A stretch of 64,000 bases of DNA from an uncultured Desulfobacterales bacterium (GTDB taxonomy: Bacteria; Desulfobacterota; Desulfobacteria; Desulfobacterales; JAHEIW01): positions 85,922 to 149,921 of the forward strand of contig CAMYLV010000002.1 of NCBI GenBank assembly GCA_947259495.1. Reading direction: 5' to 3'. Shown here piece after piece: positions 9,424 to 18,576 of the stretch. The notes below the pieces were generated by a model. It saw only the letters and a program-made list of their open reading frames with translations. It did not search any database and was not told where the DNA came from. The position numbers were made by a program, and so were the translations under genes. Each line of letters begins with the position of its first letter. Positions within the stretch are counted from its first letter, which is position 1.

Positions 9424-10272
9424 TCAAATTGCTCCGAACAATTTTTCTTTCAGTCGTCTAAACGGATTCAACCTGTTTTCACGTACCAGGCGCTTCATAT
9501 ACATTGACGAAAATTCAGGCTCTATGGCCGGCTCTGCAGACACGGCCCAGTCGTTGCAATCGTAGCCGATCGCTTCCAGATAAGGCAGATAGGCGCTTTT
9601 AAAAACTTCCGTGTCCTCTTCGGTAAACCAGTTGCGCCAATCTCCATAGGCTTTTTTGCGGGCCACTTTGGCTTTACCGGTTGACTTTGGCACCTCGGCT
9701 TCATTTCTGACCGCAAAACCCAGATAATCGTTCAAAGCCTTAAAATTTCCCTGGATCATATCTTCGTACTTAAAGAGAAACCAGTCGTCGCCCAGGCTAT
9801 TGACGAATTCGCTCATTCTTTGATACCGCAAGCGTTCATCTTTAACGACCTCTTCGGTGGTAATGGGCCAGTTGCCGTGGCCGATGTAGCGGCAGAGGAC
9901 GTGGAAGGGGACTGATTTCGGACCGAGTTCCTTCCTCTGAACCAGCTCCAGGTGCGTTCGATACTGTTTCCAGTTTCCCTTTGGCCCTTTGTGCCACCGG
10001 AAGAGCATGCGGCTGACGGCAACATCTCGCGGATCCCGGGCCATCCATATTTTACGATCATATTGCTCATCGGATACATGCTGTTCATAAACTTCAAAAG
10101 TTTTCCCTTTGCGTTCACTGTAGGTGTGCTTATAGACAGCATTTTCAAATTTACCCGCATATTTTCCGGGGTGACCGCCGGAAAATGCCTGGCAATTCGG
10201 CAGACCGGCGGCTACTTTGAACAAAAGCGCCGTCGTTCCGGATTTACCCCGTCCTAAAATCAAAATTTTCAT
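9424..10272 (-). CDS. PAPS-dependent sulfotransferase family protein (copy A)
   Basis: 282 aa. The N-terminus MKILILGRGKSGTTALLFKV is the 5'-phosphosulfate-binding P-loop-like motif of sulfotransferases, and WMARDPRDVAVSRMLFR (about residues 76-92) is the 3'-phosphate-binding motif. FKYEDMI also fits the family. It should transfer sulfate from PAPS to a glycan in the cytoplasm. It is a clear paralogue of the protein at 13639-14499, sharing nearly every block along its length, and lies just downstream of a surface-carbohydrate protein paralogue on the same strand, so the two genes form a cassette that is repeated in mirror image. Confidence 0.85.
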   Translation of the reverse strand: MKILILGRGKSGTTALLFKVAAGLPNCQAFSGGHPGKYAGKFENAVYKHTYSERKGKTFEVYEQHVSDEQYDRKIWMARDPRDVAVSRMLFRWHKGPKGNWKQYRTHLELVQRKELGPKSVPFHVLCRYIGHGNWPITTEEVVKDERLRYQRMSEFVNSLGDDWFLFKYEDMIQGNFKALNDYLGFAVRNEAEVPKSTGKAKVARKKAYGDWRNWFTEEDTEVFKSAYLPYLEAIGYDCNDWAVSAEPAIEPEFSSMYMKRLVRENRLNPFRRLKEKLFGAI

Positions 10273-10401
10273 TATAACTTCCTCAAAAGGTAAACTGTAA
10301 AATAATTGTATACACCTAAAATTTTATGAATTGTCGTTTTTTTTACATGTTTATATTCCAACGGATTGCTGGCACCCACTTATTGTAACCCCTATCACAT
10401 G

Positions 10402-11805
10402 TCAACAGCTGATTCGAAAAAGCTTGTCGAAAATGGGCTCAACCTTCACGTCGGCTCCGTCGCCTAGTAACTGCTGAAATCGTGCCAACCTGGCGCTGAT
10501 CTCATTGGCGTCAACGGGGGGATATCGGTGACGTTCGAACTCCGGTGTTTTCAGAGAGCCCGGTTGGTACGATTTGTAACGCTGTCGAATACGGCGTTTT
10601 GTTGTTTTGAACCAACCGTTAAACCGATTCCTTATCGGCGGCGACGGCGACATTTTCAGTTTGCTTAAGGCCTTTTCCAGAACATCGACGATTCGCTCAC
10701 AGGCCAGCGGTCCGTCCAAAGCTGCCAGATGCTGGTTCACAAGTGCTTTGCGTTCATCACCCTTCGCTGCTCCGAGTTCGCCGGCAACAATCATTCGGAG
10801 GGTCCCCTCCAGTTCTTCGTAATTGAAACACTGATGACTCAATCGGTTGGGCAGCCGGTAAAACCCATCATCATAGAAATCATTGACGGTCGCTCTGTAT
10901 GATATGGCTGGAATATGCATCACATATGCTTCCACTCCGGTCGTGCAGCCGTTGTGAATGAGGGCTTTGGCGGCCATCAGCCACGGTACCACATTGCCCT
11001 CGTTGGTAACATTTACGCGCCGGCAGCGTTCAGCAATTTCGCGATAGATGGCCTGATTTTCGGTGGGATGCGGCCGCACAACAATGGTGTGATCTGAGAA
11101 TGATTTTTCCAGCGCAGGAATAAGTTGCTGGAAATCTTTAAAAACGGCCTGTTTGTGATCACGAAAACCTTCGGCATAAGAACGCGGCATCCCTCTGGCA
11201 GCTTGTCCAAATTCAGCGATTTCGTCCGCCGGCTTTCCCGGTACAAACAGGTTCTGTCCCGGATAAAACGCATTGACATGATTAAAATTCGTATTGATCA
11301 GGAAAAATTCTCCATAAGTGTCCCGGATGTTATTGACAGCATTTTCATAAAATGAATACATTTCAGGGCGCAGTAAATCGTTGCGTGGGTTGCCGGTGAC
11401 GTGAATCGGTTTGTCAGCAGGGAAGTTAGGATATTGGCGCCACAATTGGGCATTATCTTCGCCCCACGCAAAAAAATGAGATACATAATTCATTCCCGCA
11501 GGTGAGAGGCGTCGGGAAAAATAGATCTCGGCCGGTAGATGCACGAGTGCCTCTTCATCCCACGCCACGATTTCATGACCCAGCTGACGTGATATCGGGA
11601 AAAATTTGCGATTACCAATCCGCAGTGATTTCGAAAGGAAGATGCTTTTTGGAAATGACGCTATGCGAAATTCCACTTCCCGCTTGGGCCCGATGATTGA
11701 AGGGATACCCCGCCTTGCTGCGATGCAGACAAGCAGCAGTTTAGCATCCAACTCGCGCACCTGGTTTTCAACAGGAACCAATAAGGCTGATCTCTTCGAT
11801 TTCAT
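10402..11805 (-). CDS. Surface carbohydrate biosynthesis protein (copy A)
   Basis: 467 aa from ATG 11805; the frame is open further to a TTG at 11934 (510 aa). It belongs to the surface-carbohydrate biosynthesis family with a GT-B-like fold: LLVPVENQVRELDAKLLL, HEIVAWDEEALVHLP, VTGNPRNDLLRPE, IVVRPHPTENQ and HNGCTTGVEAYVM. These motifs recall glycosyltransferases that bind a nucleotide at the PHPTEN/TTGxEA region. I prefer 11805 because the paralogue at 12140 aligns from there, and because a sigma-70-like promoter overlaps the longer start. It is followed after 129 bp by a sulfotransferase. An ATG at 11853 is another option. Confidence 0.78.
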   Translation of the reverse strand: MKSKRSALLVPVENQVRELDAKLLLVCIAARRGIPSIIGPKREVEFRIASFPKSIFLSKSLRIGNRKFFPISRQLGHEIVAWDEEALVHLPAEIYFSRRLSPAGMNYVSHFFAWGEDNAQLWRQYPNFPADKPIHVTGNPRNDLLRPEMYSFYENAVNNIRDTYGEFFLINTNFNHVNAFYPGQNLFVPGKPADEIAEFGQAARGMPRSYAEGFRDHKQAVFKDFQQLIPALEKSFSDHTIVVRPHPTENQAIYREIAERCRRVNVTNEGNVVPWLMAAKALIHNGCTTGVEAYVMHIPAISYRATVNDFYDDGFYRLPNRLSHQCFNYEELEGTLRMIVAGELGAAKGDERKALVNQHLAALDGPLACERIVDVLEKALSKLKMSPSPPIRNRFNGWFKTTKRRIRQRYKSYQPGSLKTPEFERHRYPPVDANEISARLARFQQLLGDGADVKVEPIFDKLFRISC

Positions 11806-11905
11806 TTTTCTTTTTAACGTTTCCCATACAAAAAAATCTGGCGTACGGGTCATTGTCTCAAAATAGAATTTTCGTGTTAGAGGTGAATTCCTAATTTTGG
11901 CGCCC

Positions 11906-11934
11906 AATCTAACTTTCGGGCCATATTTTGTCAA
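11906..11934 (-). promoter_or_regulatory. Sigma-70-like promoter for copy A cassette
   Basis: On the minus strand a perfect -35 TTGACA (11934-11929) is followed after exactly 17 bases by TAGATT (11911-11906), a 4/6 match to the -10. Transcription would begin near 11898. This places the TTG start at 11934 inside the promoter and supports translation beginning downstream at 11853 or 11805. Confidence 0.5.
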
Positions 11935-12139
11935 GAAAAGGTGTTTCTTATCGTTAGCGGCTCAATTCGGTATTTATTTTTCCTAAAATGGGTTTATGCT
12001 CAATTTAAACTTTATTTGAGCTGATCCGGCTTGAAACTTGTGATAAAAAGGTTTAAAAGTTTTATCTTTAGATTTAGTTTTGATGAGCGGAACGTTTTTT
12101 TGACAACCACCATAAACGGGGAATGACTGAAAGTTAACC

Positions 12140-13549
12140 ATGAGCATAACCACAGCAAAGGTATCCCTGCTTCTTCCCGTAGAGAATCAGGTGCGTGAGC
12201 TGGATTCCAAGATTCTTTTGGCCTGCATAGCTGCCCGACGCGGCTTTACGTCATATATTGGATCCCGCCGGGAAATTCATTTCAATATCACTTCCTTTCC
12301 ACAGGGCATTTATCTATCCAAAAGCATCACGGCAGCCAGCGACATGATGTTTCGGATTATGCGAAAACTCGGCCATGAAATTGGCGCCTGGGATGAAGAA
12401 GCGCTGGTTCATCTGCCGCCTGACACCTACTATTCACGGCGCTTGTCGCCGGCAGCGATGATCCATGTTTCACGGTTTTTCGCCTGGGGTGAGGATAATG
12501 CTGAATTGTGGCGCCAATATCCTCATTTGCCCAAAGAGGCCGTCATTGAGGTTACTGGCAATCCACGCAATGATCTCCTCAGACCGGAGTTGCATGCCTA
12601 TTATGACAGCGAGGTCGCAAAGATCAAAGAGGCGTACGGTGATTTTATCCTGGTCAACACAAATTTCAATCACGTCAATGCCTTTACGCCGGTCCAGAAC
12701 CTGTTTCAACCCATTAAAGAACCCGATGAAATTCCAAAATTCGGCCGGGCCGCCAAAGGCATGAGTCGAGCGTACGCCGAAGGCCTGCGGGATCATAAGC
12801 ATTCGATTTTCAGAGATTTTCAGAGATTGATTCCTGCCCTTGATAAAGCCTTTCCGGATTATCATATCGTTGTTCGGCCCCATCCGACCGAAAGTCAGAA
12901 AATTTATCATGATATCGCAGCCCGGTGCCGTCGGGTGAAAGTTACCAATGAGGGCAATGTCGTTCCCTGGCTTCTGGCCACCAAAGCATTGGTTCACAAT
13001 AGCTGTACAACCGGTGTTGAAGCCTATGTGATGGGGGTTCCGGCCATAACTTACCGGGCATCGATCAACGAGACCTATGATTTCGGATTTTACCGGTTGC
13101 CAAATCTGATCAGCCATCCCTGCTTTAATTTGGATGAACTGGAAGCGAGTCTGAAGAAAATTTTAAACGGCGAGCTCGGTCCGGCGGATGGGGACGACCG
13201 CAAGCAGATTATTGAACACTACCTGGCAGCCCAGGAGGGGCCTCTGGCCTGTGAGCGCATGGTTGAAGTGATTGAAGAAATCGTTAAAGGTCGACGGAAA
13301 TGGCCGAAACCGGGAGTCGGCACTCGCATTTACGGTTGGTCTCTGTATGCTGTGCGAACAATGGTAAAGCGATACAAAGATTCTAGACCCGCTTCCCATA
13401 ACAAACCGGAGTTTCAACGCCACCGTTATCCGGAAGTGTCGCTGAGTGATATGAAGGAGCGAGTGGCTCGATTTCAGCAATTGTTAGGCTCCAGCAATGA
13501 GCTAACGGTGGAACGATTTTTGAATCAGTTTTTTCGGATTAGTGCCTGA
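12140..13549 (+). CDS. Surface carbohydrate biosynthesis protein (copy B)
   Basis: 469 aa. It aligns along its full length with copy A (10402-11805), more than half identical by eye, sharing LPVENQVRELDSKILLACIA, AWDEEALVHLP, FFAWGEDNAELWRQYP, VTGNPRNDLLRPE, VVRPHPTES and NSCTTGVEAYVMG. An in-frame TGA at 12125 shows it has no N-terminal extension. It is transcribed divergently from copy A across an intergenic region of roughly 330 bp and is followed by its own sulfotransferase, 89 bp away. Catalysis is inferred (nucleotide-sugar-dependent transfer); no substrate can be given. Confidence 0.8.
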   Translation: MSITTAKVSLLLPVENQVRELDSKILLACIAARRGFTSYIGSRREIHFNITSFPQGIYLSKSITAASDMMFRIMRKLGHEIGAWDEEALVHLPPDTYYSRRLSPAAMIHVSRFFAWGEDNAELWRQYPHLPKEAVIEVTGNPRNDLLRPELHAYYDSEVAKIKEAYGDFILVNTNFNHVNAFTPVQNLFQPIKEPDEIPKFGRAAKGMSRAYAEGLRDHKHSIFRDFQRLIPALDKAFPDYHIVVRPHPTESQKIYHDIAARCRRVKVTNEGNVVPWLLATKALVHNSCTTGVEAYVMGVPAITYRASINETYDFGFYRLPNLISHPCFNLDELEASLKKILNGELGPADGDDRKQIIEHYLAAQEGPLACERMVEVIEEIVKGRRKWPKPGVGTRIYGWSLYAVRTMVKRYKDSRPASHNKPEFQRHRYPEVSLSDMKERVARFQQLLGSSNELTVERFLNQFFRISA

Positions 13550-13571
13550 AGTTGGAATTTAAACGGCACCC

Positions 13572-13601
13572 TTGACAGCGCCAGTACCCTCGTCCTATAG
13601 T
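13572..13601 (+). promoter_or_regulatory. Sigma-70-like promoter for sulfotransferase copy B
   Basis: TTGACA (13572-13577), an 18-base spacer and TATAGT (13596-13601, 5/6 match) lie in the 89 bp gap before the sulfotransferase, giving it a promoter independent of the upstream gene. The start site would be about 13608, 31 nt before the ATG. Confidence 0.6.
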
Positions 13602-13638
13602 CGCCTTCGCTAAAAGAAATGAATGATGGAGAAACACC

Positions 13639-14499
13639 ATGAAGGTTTTTATTTTGGGAACGGGAAAAACAGGAACGACGGCCTTAGTCTATAAGGTAGC
13701 CGGCGGTTTGCCGAATTGTATGGCATTTTCAGGAGGCAAACCCGGTAAATATTTAGGTGATTACGAAAACGCTGTCTATAAACATACCTATGAGGAGCGC
13801 AAAGGCAAAAATTTTGATCTTTATCGCGATCATTTAAAAAGCGCGCATTATGACCGCAAAATTTGGATGGCCCGTGACCCTAGGGATGCTGCTGTCAGTC
13901 GCATGCTCTATCGCTGGCACCGAGGGATTCTGGGCCACAAGAAGCAATATCAAGCTCATCTTGACCTCGTATTGAAAAAAGAACAGGATCCCAAATCAGT
14001 TGCATTTCATGAAATTTGTCGTTACACGGGTCATAACGGGTGGCCACGCGGGGTAGAAGACGTCATCGAGGAAGAACGGAACCGCTATGCGAATATGTGC
14101 AAATTCGTTAAAAGTTTAGATGGCGATTGGCATTTATTCAAATACGAGGAAATGATAAACCAGAAATTCGATGCCTTGAACGATTATTTAGGCTTCAAGG
14201 TTCAAAATGAAGCCGTGGTACCAATTGGTACCGGCAAAGAAAAAGTCGTTCGTAAGAAGACCTATGGTGACTGGCGTCATTGGTTTGTTGATAAAGATTT
14301 GGCGCTTTTCAAACCAGCTTTTTTACCTTACATGCAGGTCGTTGGATACGACTGTGAAGATTGGAATCTGAACCCCGAGCCTGTCATCGAGCCCCAGTTT
14401 TCATCTGAGTACATGCAGAGTCTGCCGCGCAAAGCCAAAAAAAATACCATCATGCGTTTTATCGATAATATTTCGCAGAAGCTTATTAAGAAAAGCTGA
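13639..14499 (+). CDS. PAPS-dependent sulfotransferase family protein (copy B)
   Basis: 286 aa paralogue of the protein at 9424-10272. MKVFILGTGKTGTTALVYKV is the 5'-phosphosulfate loop; in copy A the corresponding loop reads GRGKSGTT. WMARDPRDAAVSRMLYR is the 3'-phosphate site. FSGGKPGKYLGDYENAVYKH and RKKTYGDWRHWF are conserved between the copies. GGAG lies 8 nt before the ATG. Sulfated surface glycans are the likely product. The duplicates differ enough to have different acceptors. An intrinsic terminator follows at 14572. Confidence 0.85.
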   Translation: MKVFILGTGKTGTTALVYKVAGGLPNCMAFSGGKPGKYLGDYENAVYKHTYEERKGKNFDLYRDHLKSAHYDRKIWMARDPRDAAVSRMLYRWHRGILGHKKQYQAHLDLVLKKEQDPKSVAFHEICRYTGHNGWPRGVEDVIEEERNRYANMCKFVKSLDGDWHLFKYEEMINQKFDALNDYLGFKVQNEAVVPIGTGKEKVVRKKTYGDWRHWFVDKDLALFKPAFLPYMQVVGYDCEDWNLNPEPVIEPQFSSEYMQSLPRKAKKNTIMRFIDNISQKLIKKS

Positions 14500-14571
14500 G
14501 GGGTATTTGCGCGCCAGCATCTACACGGGCATCGTAAGACGCCACAGCATAGATCGTCACAATTGATAAAT

Positions 14572-14609
14572 AGCCGTAGAATCTTAATGTGTGATTCTGC
14601 GGCTTTTTT
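14572..14609 (+). terminator. Rho-independent terminator after sulfotransferase B
   Basis: A 12 bp stem (AGCCGTAGAATC / GATTCTGCGGCT, one G-T wobble) with a 9-base loop is followed by a run of T. It lies between convergent genes and ends the plus-strand cassette. Confidence 0.85.
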
Positions 14610-14616
14610 AAATCGA

Positions 14617-15600
14617 TTATTGTTTCAAATAAACTTCTCGCAGCTTTAAATCTGCCTTTCCAACGGTGGGAATGATTCCGCTGGCCTGAATGGGCAAGCC
14701 CGTAGTGAGGTCTATATAGACGGCAATATCTTTCTGGAAACCCAGAAATGAAAAAGTTTCAGCCTCTTCCTTACCGGCGTATAAAGGTTGGGCAGTTATC
14801 ATGATTTTAATGGCCCTCACTGTGCCTTGTTTTAGCGTTTCAACCTGTTGGTTTTTTTCGATGTAATTGATGTTAATGGGCAGTGTTCCTTCCTTTTTAA
14901 GCTGTACGCGATGTAATTGCCTTTTTCCAAATATGCAAAGCGCTAATGGTTTGTTATCATTAGAAAGAGCGACAGCGGAAATTATATAAATTAGCACGGA
15001 ACGCTCGGAAACGCCGGGGCATCTCAGATGGTTTTTTTCGTATGGATAGAAGGTGTCCTTGATATTTGTCCATTTATCGGGTTCCAGCCTGGCTTCCCCT
15101 TTGCCTTTCGGTTCACTCCGATGCCGAAAAACGCCCTGATCGGTAAAACGATACATTTTTTTAAAATCATCCTCGCCACGGCGCAGTCTGACACGCCCGA
15201 GAGCGTAACCATCCGTTGGGTTAAACCAGATGCGGTTAGATATGTTGACCGGTGATCGAAACCTGGGTTTAATGCGCGTCTGGATGGTCATTTGAGCAGC
15301 TTGTGCAGTTTGCGGCTCAACAGGATTGCCTTTGGGGGATTTAAGCAGCACGGCATCAAGCTCGGAGGCTGCAAGTGAATTCAATTGGATATCGCTCGAA
15401 ACCTCGACCCAAAAATTTTTAGCGTGAAATGAAAGGTCAGTCCAGGGCACCCGATTGGCGTTCAGTTTGAGACGTGAAATAGGGTGAGCCCCTGCGGGTT
15501 TGGTCAGGACCCCAAACACTAGTAAGATCGCCAGGAAAAATATGCCAAGTTTATATCTAATTAAAATCATAAAAATTCGTTCAGTCCGGTTCAATCTCAC
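14617..15600 (-). CDS. DUF3108-like exported protein
   Basis: 327 aa. A hydrophobic stretch LGIFFLAILLVFGVLTKPAG (about residues 18-37) ending near GAHP looks like a signal peptide, so the mature protein is probably periplasmic or membrane-anchored. The body alternates short beta strands (FWVEVSSDIQL, DGYALGRVRL, KMYRFTDQGVF, DIAVYIDLTTGLPIQASG) ending in a lysine-rich strand, as in DUF3108 proteins with an LolA-like fold. Function is unknown. The start is a GTG at 15600 or an internal ATG at 15570; neither has a strong ribosome site. It is isolated: a convergent cassette on one side and a 121 bp gap on the other. Confidence 0.6.
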   Translation of the reverse strand: MRLNRTERIFMILIRYKLGIFFLAILLVFGVLTKPAGAHPISRLKLNANRVPWTDLSFHAKNFWVEVSSDIQLNSLAASELDAVLLKSPKGNPVEPQTAQAAQMTIQTRIKPRFRSPVNISNRIWFNPTDGYALGRVRLRRGEDDFKKMYRFTDQGVFRHRSEPKGKGEARLEPDKWTNIKDTFYPYEKNHLRCPGVSERSVLIYIISAVALSNDNKPLALCIFGKRQLHRVQLKKEGTLPININYIEKNQQVETLKQGTVRAIKIMITAQPLYAGKEEAETFSFLGFQKDIAVYIDLTTGLPIQASGIIPTVGKADLKLREVYLKQ

Positions 15601-15721
15601 TGAACCGACTAAAAACCAAATCCTGCATCAGTTTGAATATGGGTCTAATAGAGACGTTTATTTTCCGAGACTCGATTGTGAATATTCTGAGTCAAGAGAC
15701 CGTATTTATTATTCGAAAAGT

Positions 15722-16606
15722 CTACAAACAGAGGATTTTCCAAATTTCTTCTATTCGATTCAGGATAATTGAAAAGTGGCCTTCATCCGGGTAAAAGGTG
15801 GCCCGGCAATTGGGAATGGTCTGGGCTATGTAACGGGCCATTTCCGGCGGCACGATCCGGTCCTTTTCTCCATGCCACAGATGTATAACGATAGGGATGT
15901 CTTTCAGGGAAAATCCCCACGGGCGGCTGTATAACATCACATCGGTTGCCGGCCACTTTAGGCTGCTGCCGAACGCTTCGCGAAATGAAGCGCTCAAGAC
16001 TTTTTTAAGCTCCGTATTTTTTAGAGCGATTTTATCCGGACCGGCGACTTTGCCGGACAAAATTGAGAGCATGCGCTCAGGGTAATTCCGAAAACAGATG
16101 GCCGAAAAGGGGTATAAGGCGGCCGCGATTGTCGGGGCGCGGCCGGCAAGACGTAACCCTTGGCAATACATCCAGGGCACACCCCGCATCAGACCTGCAA
16201 CATCAACCGGACCCATTCCGCTTATAATGCCCACCGCATCCAGGCGATCCGGAATTTTAGAGGCGCAGGCTGCCGCGTAAGGCCCTCCTCCGGACACGCC
16301 TATTGTCGAAAAGCGATCGATTTTAAGGGCGTTCGCTAGTTCGGTGACATCATCGGCCCAGTCGATGAACTTGCGCGCAGGTTTAAAGCTGGAAAGTCCG
16401 TACCCCGGGCGATCGATTCCGATGAAGCGGACATGCGTGTCCCGGGAAATCTTTTCTGCCAGCCCGGCTTCCAGACGCGAGCCGGGAAATCCATGAAAAT
16501 AGAAAACCGGCTTTCCATGCAGGTCGCCGAATTCTGCAAATCCCAGTTTGCGCCCGTCGGCAAGGGTGATGTGCTGGTTAGTGGTTTTTGTGCGGGTTGA
16601 TTCCAA
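15722..16606 (-). CDS. Alpha/beta-fold hydrolase
   Basis: 294 aa. FYFHGFPGSRLEAGLA is the oxyanion-hole HG motif, IGIDRPGYGLSS the strand beta4 region, and GVSGGGPYAAACA the nucleophile elbow (GxSxG, Ser in VSGGG). A late HLWHGEKDRIVPPEMA supplies the acidic residue and DEGHFSI the catalytic His, so the triad appears complete. It should hydrolyse an ester or similar small molecule in the cytoplasm. It is 19 bp downstream of the aldehyde:ferredoxin oxidoreductase gene and probably in the same transcript, so it may act on a thioester or ester related to that aldehyde/acid metabolism; that link is inference. Confidence 0.85.
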   Translation of the reverse strand: MESTRTKTTNQHITLADGRKLGFAEFGDLHGKPVFYFHGFPGSRLEAGLAEKISRDTHVRFIGIDRPGYGLSSFKPARKFIDWADDVTELANALKIDRFSTIGVSGGGPYAAACASKIPDRLDAVGIISGMGPVDVAGLMRGVPWMYCQGLRLAGRAPTIAAALYPFSAICFRNYPERMLSILSGKVAGPDKIALKNTELKKVLSASFREAFGSSLKWPATDVMLYSRPWGFSLKDIPIVIHLWHGEKDRIVPPEMARYIAQTIPNCRATFYPDEGHFSIILNRIEEIWKILCL

Positions 16607-16625
16607 ACCGGCAATTTTATCGATA

Positions 16626-18509
16626 CTAACCGTGTGTTTTGACCAGCTGGATTAAATCGAGTTTCTTCAGCGTACTTTCTTCCGGTTTGCCGCTGTCCGG
16701 ATCCCAGCCCATGGCCTGGCGATATTCCCGGGCTAAATTGTCGACATCCAGGGTTACACCAGCCAGCGGGCCGTCTTCCTGGGGTGGCAACCCGGCCATT
16801 CTAGCGGGCAGCTTGACATCAGAGGGGGCAATCCCTTCCCGCAGGTTAAAACAGTGTCGCAGGGTCTGGATACGGGCGCCGGTGGTCAGGACTTCATCAA
16901 CGTCCAGGTCCCAGCCGGTGACGGCGTTGAAAAACTCAACCAGCGGATAATTGCCGAAAAACATCATCGGCATGAGACACACGCCGGCGCTGGAGCCCAC
17001 CTGAAGATATTGAGAGGCCGTGGCACTCACCGGGCCTTTACCGGTATAAGTGTAGCGATCATATTCCCCGATCTTCAATTCAGGGTAGGGCGCGTACTGT
17101 CCGGGACCGCCGTCGACGCGGGCCATGGGTGCTGCGGTATGACGACCCGGGGTGGGATCACACACAAAACCGGTTCCGCGGCTGGGAAGCAACAGCGCAT
17201 TGTGCAGGCCGGGTTCCTGGCCGCCCACGTGCATGGCAAATTCAGAGGCACCTTTGCCGATCCTTTCAGCCGCCAGCCTGACCCCATCGGCTAAAACATC
17301 GCCGAATCCTTCGCGAGCGATCATTTTGGCCGTCATCTGAATCATGGCCTCGGCATTGCCCCAGGTGAGCGCAATGCCGTCGGTATCGGCGGCAGTAAGG
17401 ATGCCGTTTTCAAAGCATTCCATGGCAAAAGCCAGTGTGGTGCCGGTAGAGATCGTGTCCAGGCCGCTACGGTTGCACATATCGTTTAATTTAATGATGG
17501 ATTCGAAGTCGTCACACATGCACATGGTACCGAAGGCGCCAATGGTTTCATACTCGGGTTTATGGGTTTCGCCCACCGGGTACTTACCACCATCGACATT
17601 GAAAATGCCCCCGCAGGCAATCGGGCAGTTGGCACAGCCGTATTTACGGCTCTGATAAGCGATAACGGCATCGGCATCGGCAATTTTTTCCAGATTCGGA
17701 AATGACTGTTCGCCGGTGTGTTGCCAGTTTTTTACAGGGGTGGCCCCCGAGGCGACCAGTCCCCCCGTCAGCCCGCAGGTGCCATGTTCCATCAGCATTT
17801 GCGCAAATCCGCCCATATCCCGCATGTCTTTGATAAAGGCTTTGCGCAGCCGGACCAGTTCATCTGGGTCGGCAATACGGGCCTTGCCGGTTCCCCGTAC
17901 GGCGACGGCCTTGAGCTTTTTGGCGCCCATGACCGCACCCACCCCCGAGCGCGCCGCAACGCGTCCGGCGTCATTGACAATTCCGCTAATCAATGAAAGC
18001 TTTTCAGAAGCCGGTCCGATGGAGGCAATCCGAATCTTTTTATCTCCGGCCTGTTTTTGAATTGATCGTTCGGTGTCGATGGTATCATGACCCCAGAGTT
18101 GGGCGGCATCCTTGATCTCGATGCGATCATCGGTTACGGCAATATATTTAGGCCCCGGCGCCGTGCCACTGACAAAAATTGCATCCCAGCCGGCGGCCTT
18201 TAATTCAGCCCCGAAATACCCACCGGAATTGGCATCACCCCAGCCGCCGGTCAACGGAGATTTGCAGACGGCCATATAGCGACCGCCGGTGGGCACCTTC
18301 GTGCCGGTCAACGGCCCGGTCGTAAACCCCAGATAGCTTTCAGGGCCCAAGGGATCGACGCCTTTTTTCTGACGTTCAAATAAGATCCGTGCGCCCAGGC
18401 CCTGTCCACCGATAAAATCACGGGCCAGCTGCTCATCCAGCTTTACCATCTCAATTTTGTCTGTGGTTAAATCGATAAACCCAATTTTTCCTGCATAGCC
18501 ACCAGCCAT
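16626..18509 (-). CDS. Aldehyde:ferredoxin oxidoreductase (tungstopterin)
   Basis: 627 aa, full length for the AFOR family. The N-terminal domain has GKIGFIDLTTDKIEM, IGGQGLGARIL, TGPLTGTKVPTGGRY and GDANSGGYFGAELKAAGWD. The [4Fe-4S] site appears as YGCANCPIACGG (CxxCxxxC, about residue 295) with a later Cys in TLRHCFNLREGI. AFORs oxidise aldehydes to acids, or reduce acids, with ferredoxin, using a tungsten bis-pterin cofactor in the cytoplasm. GGAGG precedes the ATG perfectly and a promoter is seen at 18548-18576. It is followed by an alpha/beta hydrolase. A MoaD/ThiS-ThiF pair at 28.3-29.4 kb may serve pterin or sulfur chemistry but is not adjacent. Confidence 0.95.
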   Translation of the reverse strand: MAGGYAGKIGFIDLTTDKIEMVKLDEQLARDFIGGQGLGARILFERQKKGVDPLGPESYLGFTTGPLTGTKVPTGGRYMAVCKSPLTGGWGDANSGGYFGAELKAAGWDAIFVSGTAPGPKYIAVTDDRIEIKDAAQLWGHDTIDTERSIQKQAGDKKIRIASIGPASEKLSLISGIVNDAGRVAARSGVGAVMGAKKLKAVAVRGTGKARIADPDELVRLRKAFIKDMRDMGGFAQMLMEHGTCGLTGGLVASGATPVKNWQHTGEQSFPNLEKIADADAVIAYQSRKYGCANCPIACGGIFNVDGGKYPVGETHKPEYETIGAFGTMCMCDDFESIIKLNDMCNRSGLDTISTGTTLAFAMECFENGILTAADTDGIALTWGNAEAMIQMTAKMIAREGFGDVLADGVRLAAERIGKGASEFAMHVGGQEPGLHNALLLPSRGTGFVCDPTPGRHTAAPMARVDGGPGQYAPYPELKIGEYDRYTYTGKGPVSATASQYLQVGSSAGVCLMPMMFFGNYPLVEFFNAVTGWDLDVDEVLTTGARIQTLRHCFNLREGIAPSDVKLPARMAGLPPQEDGPLAGVTLDVDNLAREYRQAMGWDPDSGKPEESTLKKLDLIQLVKTHG

Positions 18510-18547
18510 TAAACGCCTCCTTTATAGGTTTCAATTTTTGGTACTGT

Positions 18548-18576
18548 TTTATAGCCTTAATTGAAATGACAGTCAA
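18548..18576 (-). promoter_or_regulatory. Sigma-70-like promoter for AFOR
   Basis: Minus strand TTGACT (18576-18571), 17-base spacer, TATAAA (18553-18548). The start site would be near 18541, about 32 nt before the ATG with its GGAGG. Confidence 0.65.

Noticed and set aside
12470-13117. 215 aa minus-strand ORF
   Set aside because: Lies wholly inside copy B of the surface-carbohydrate gene on the opposite strand; no motif or ribosome site.
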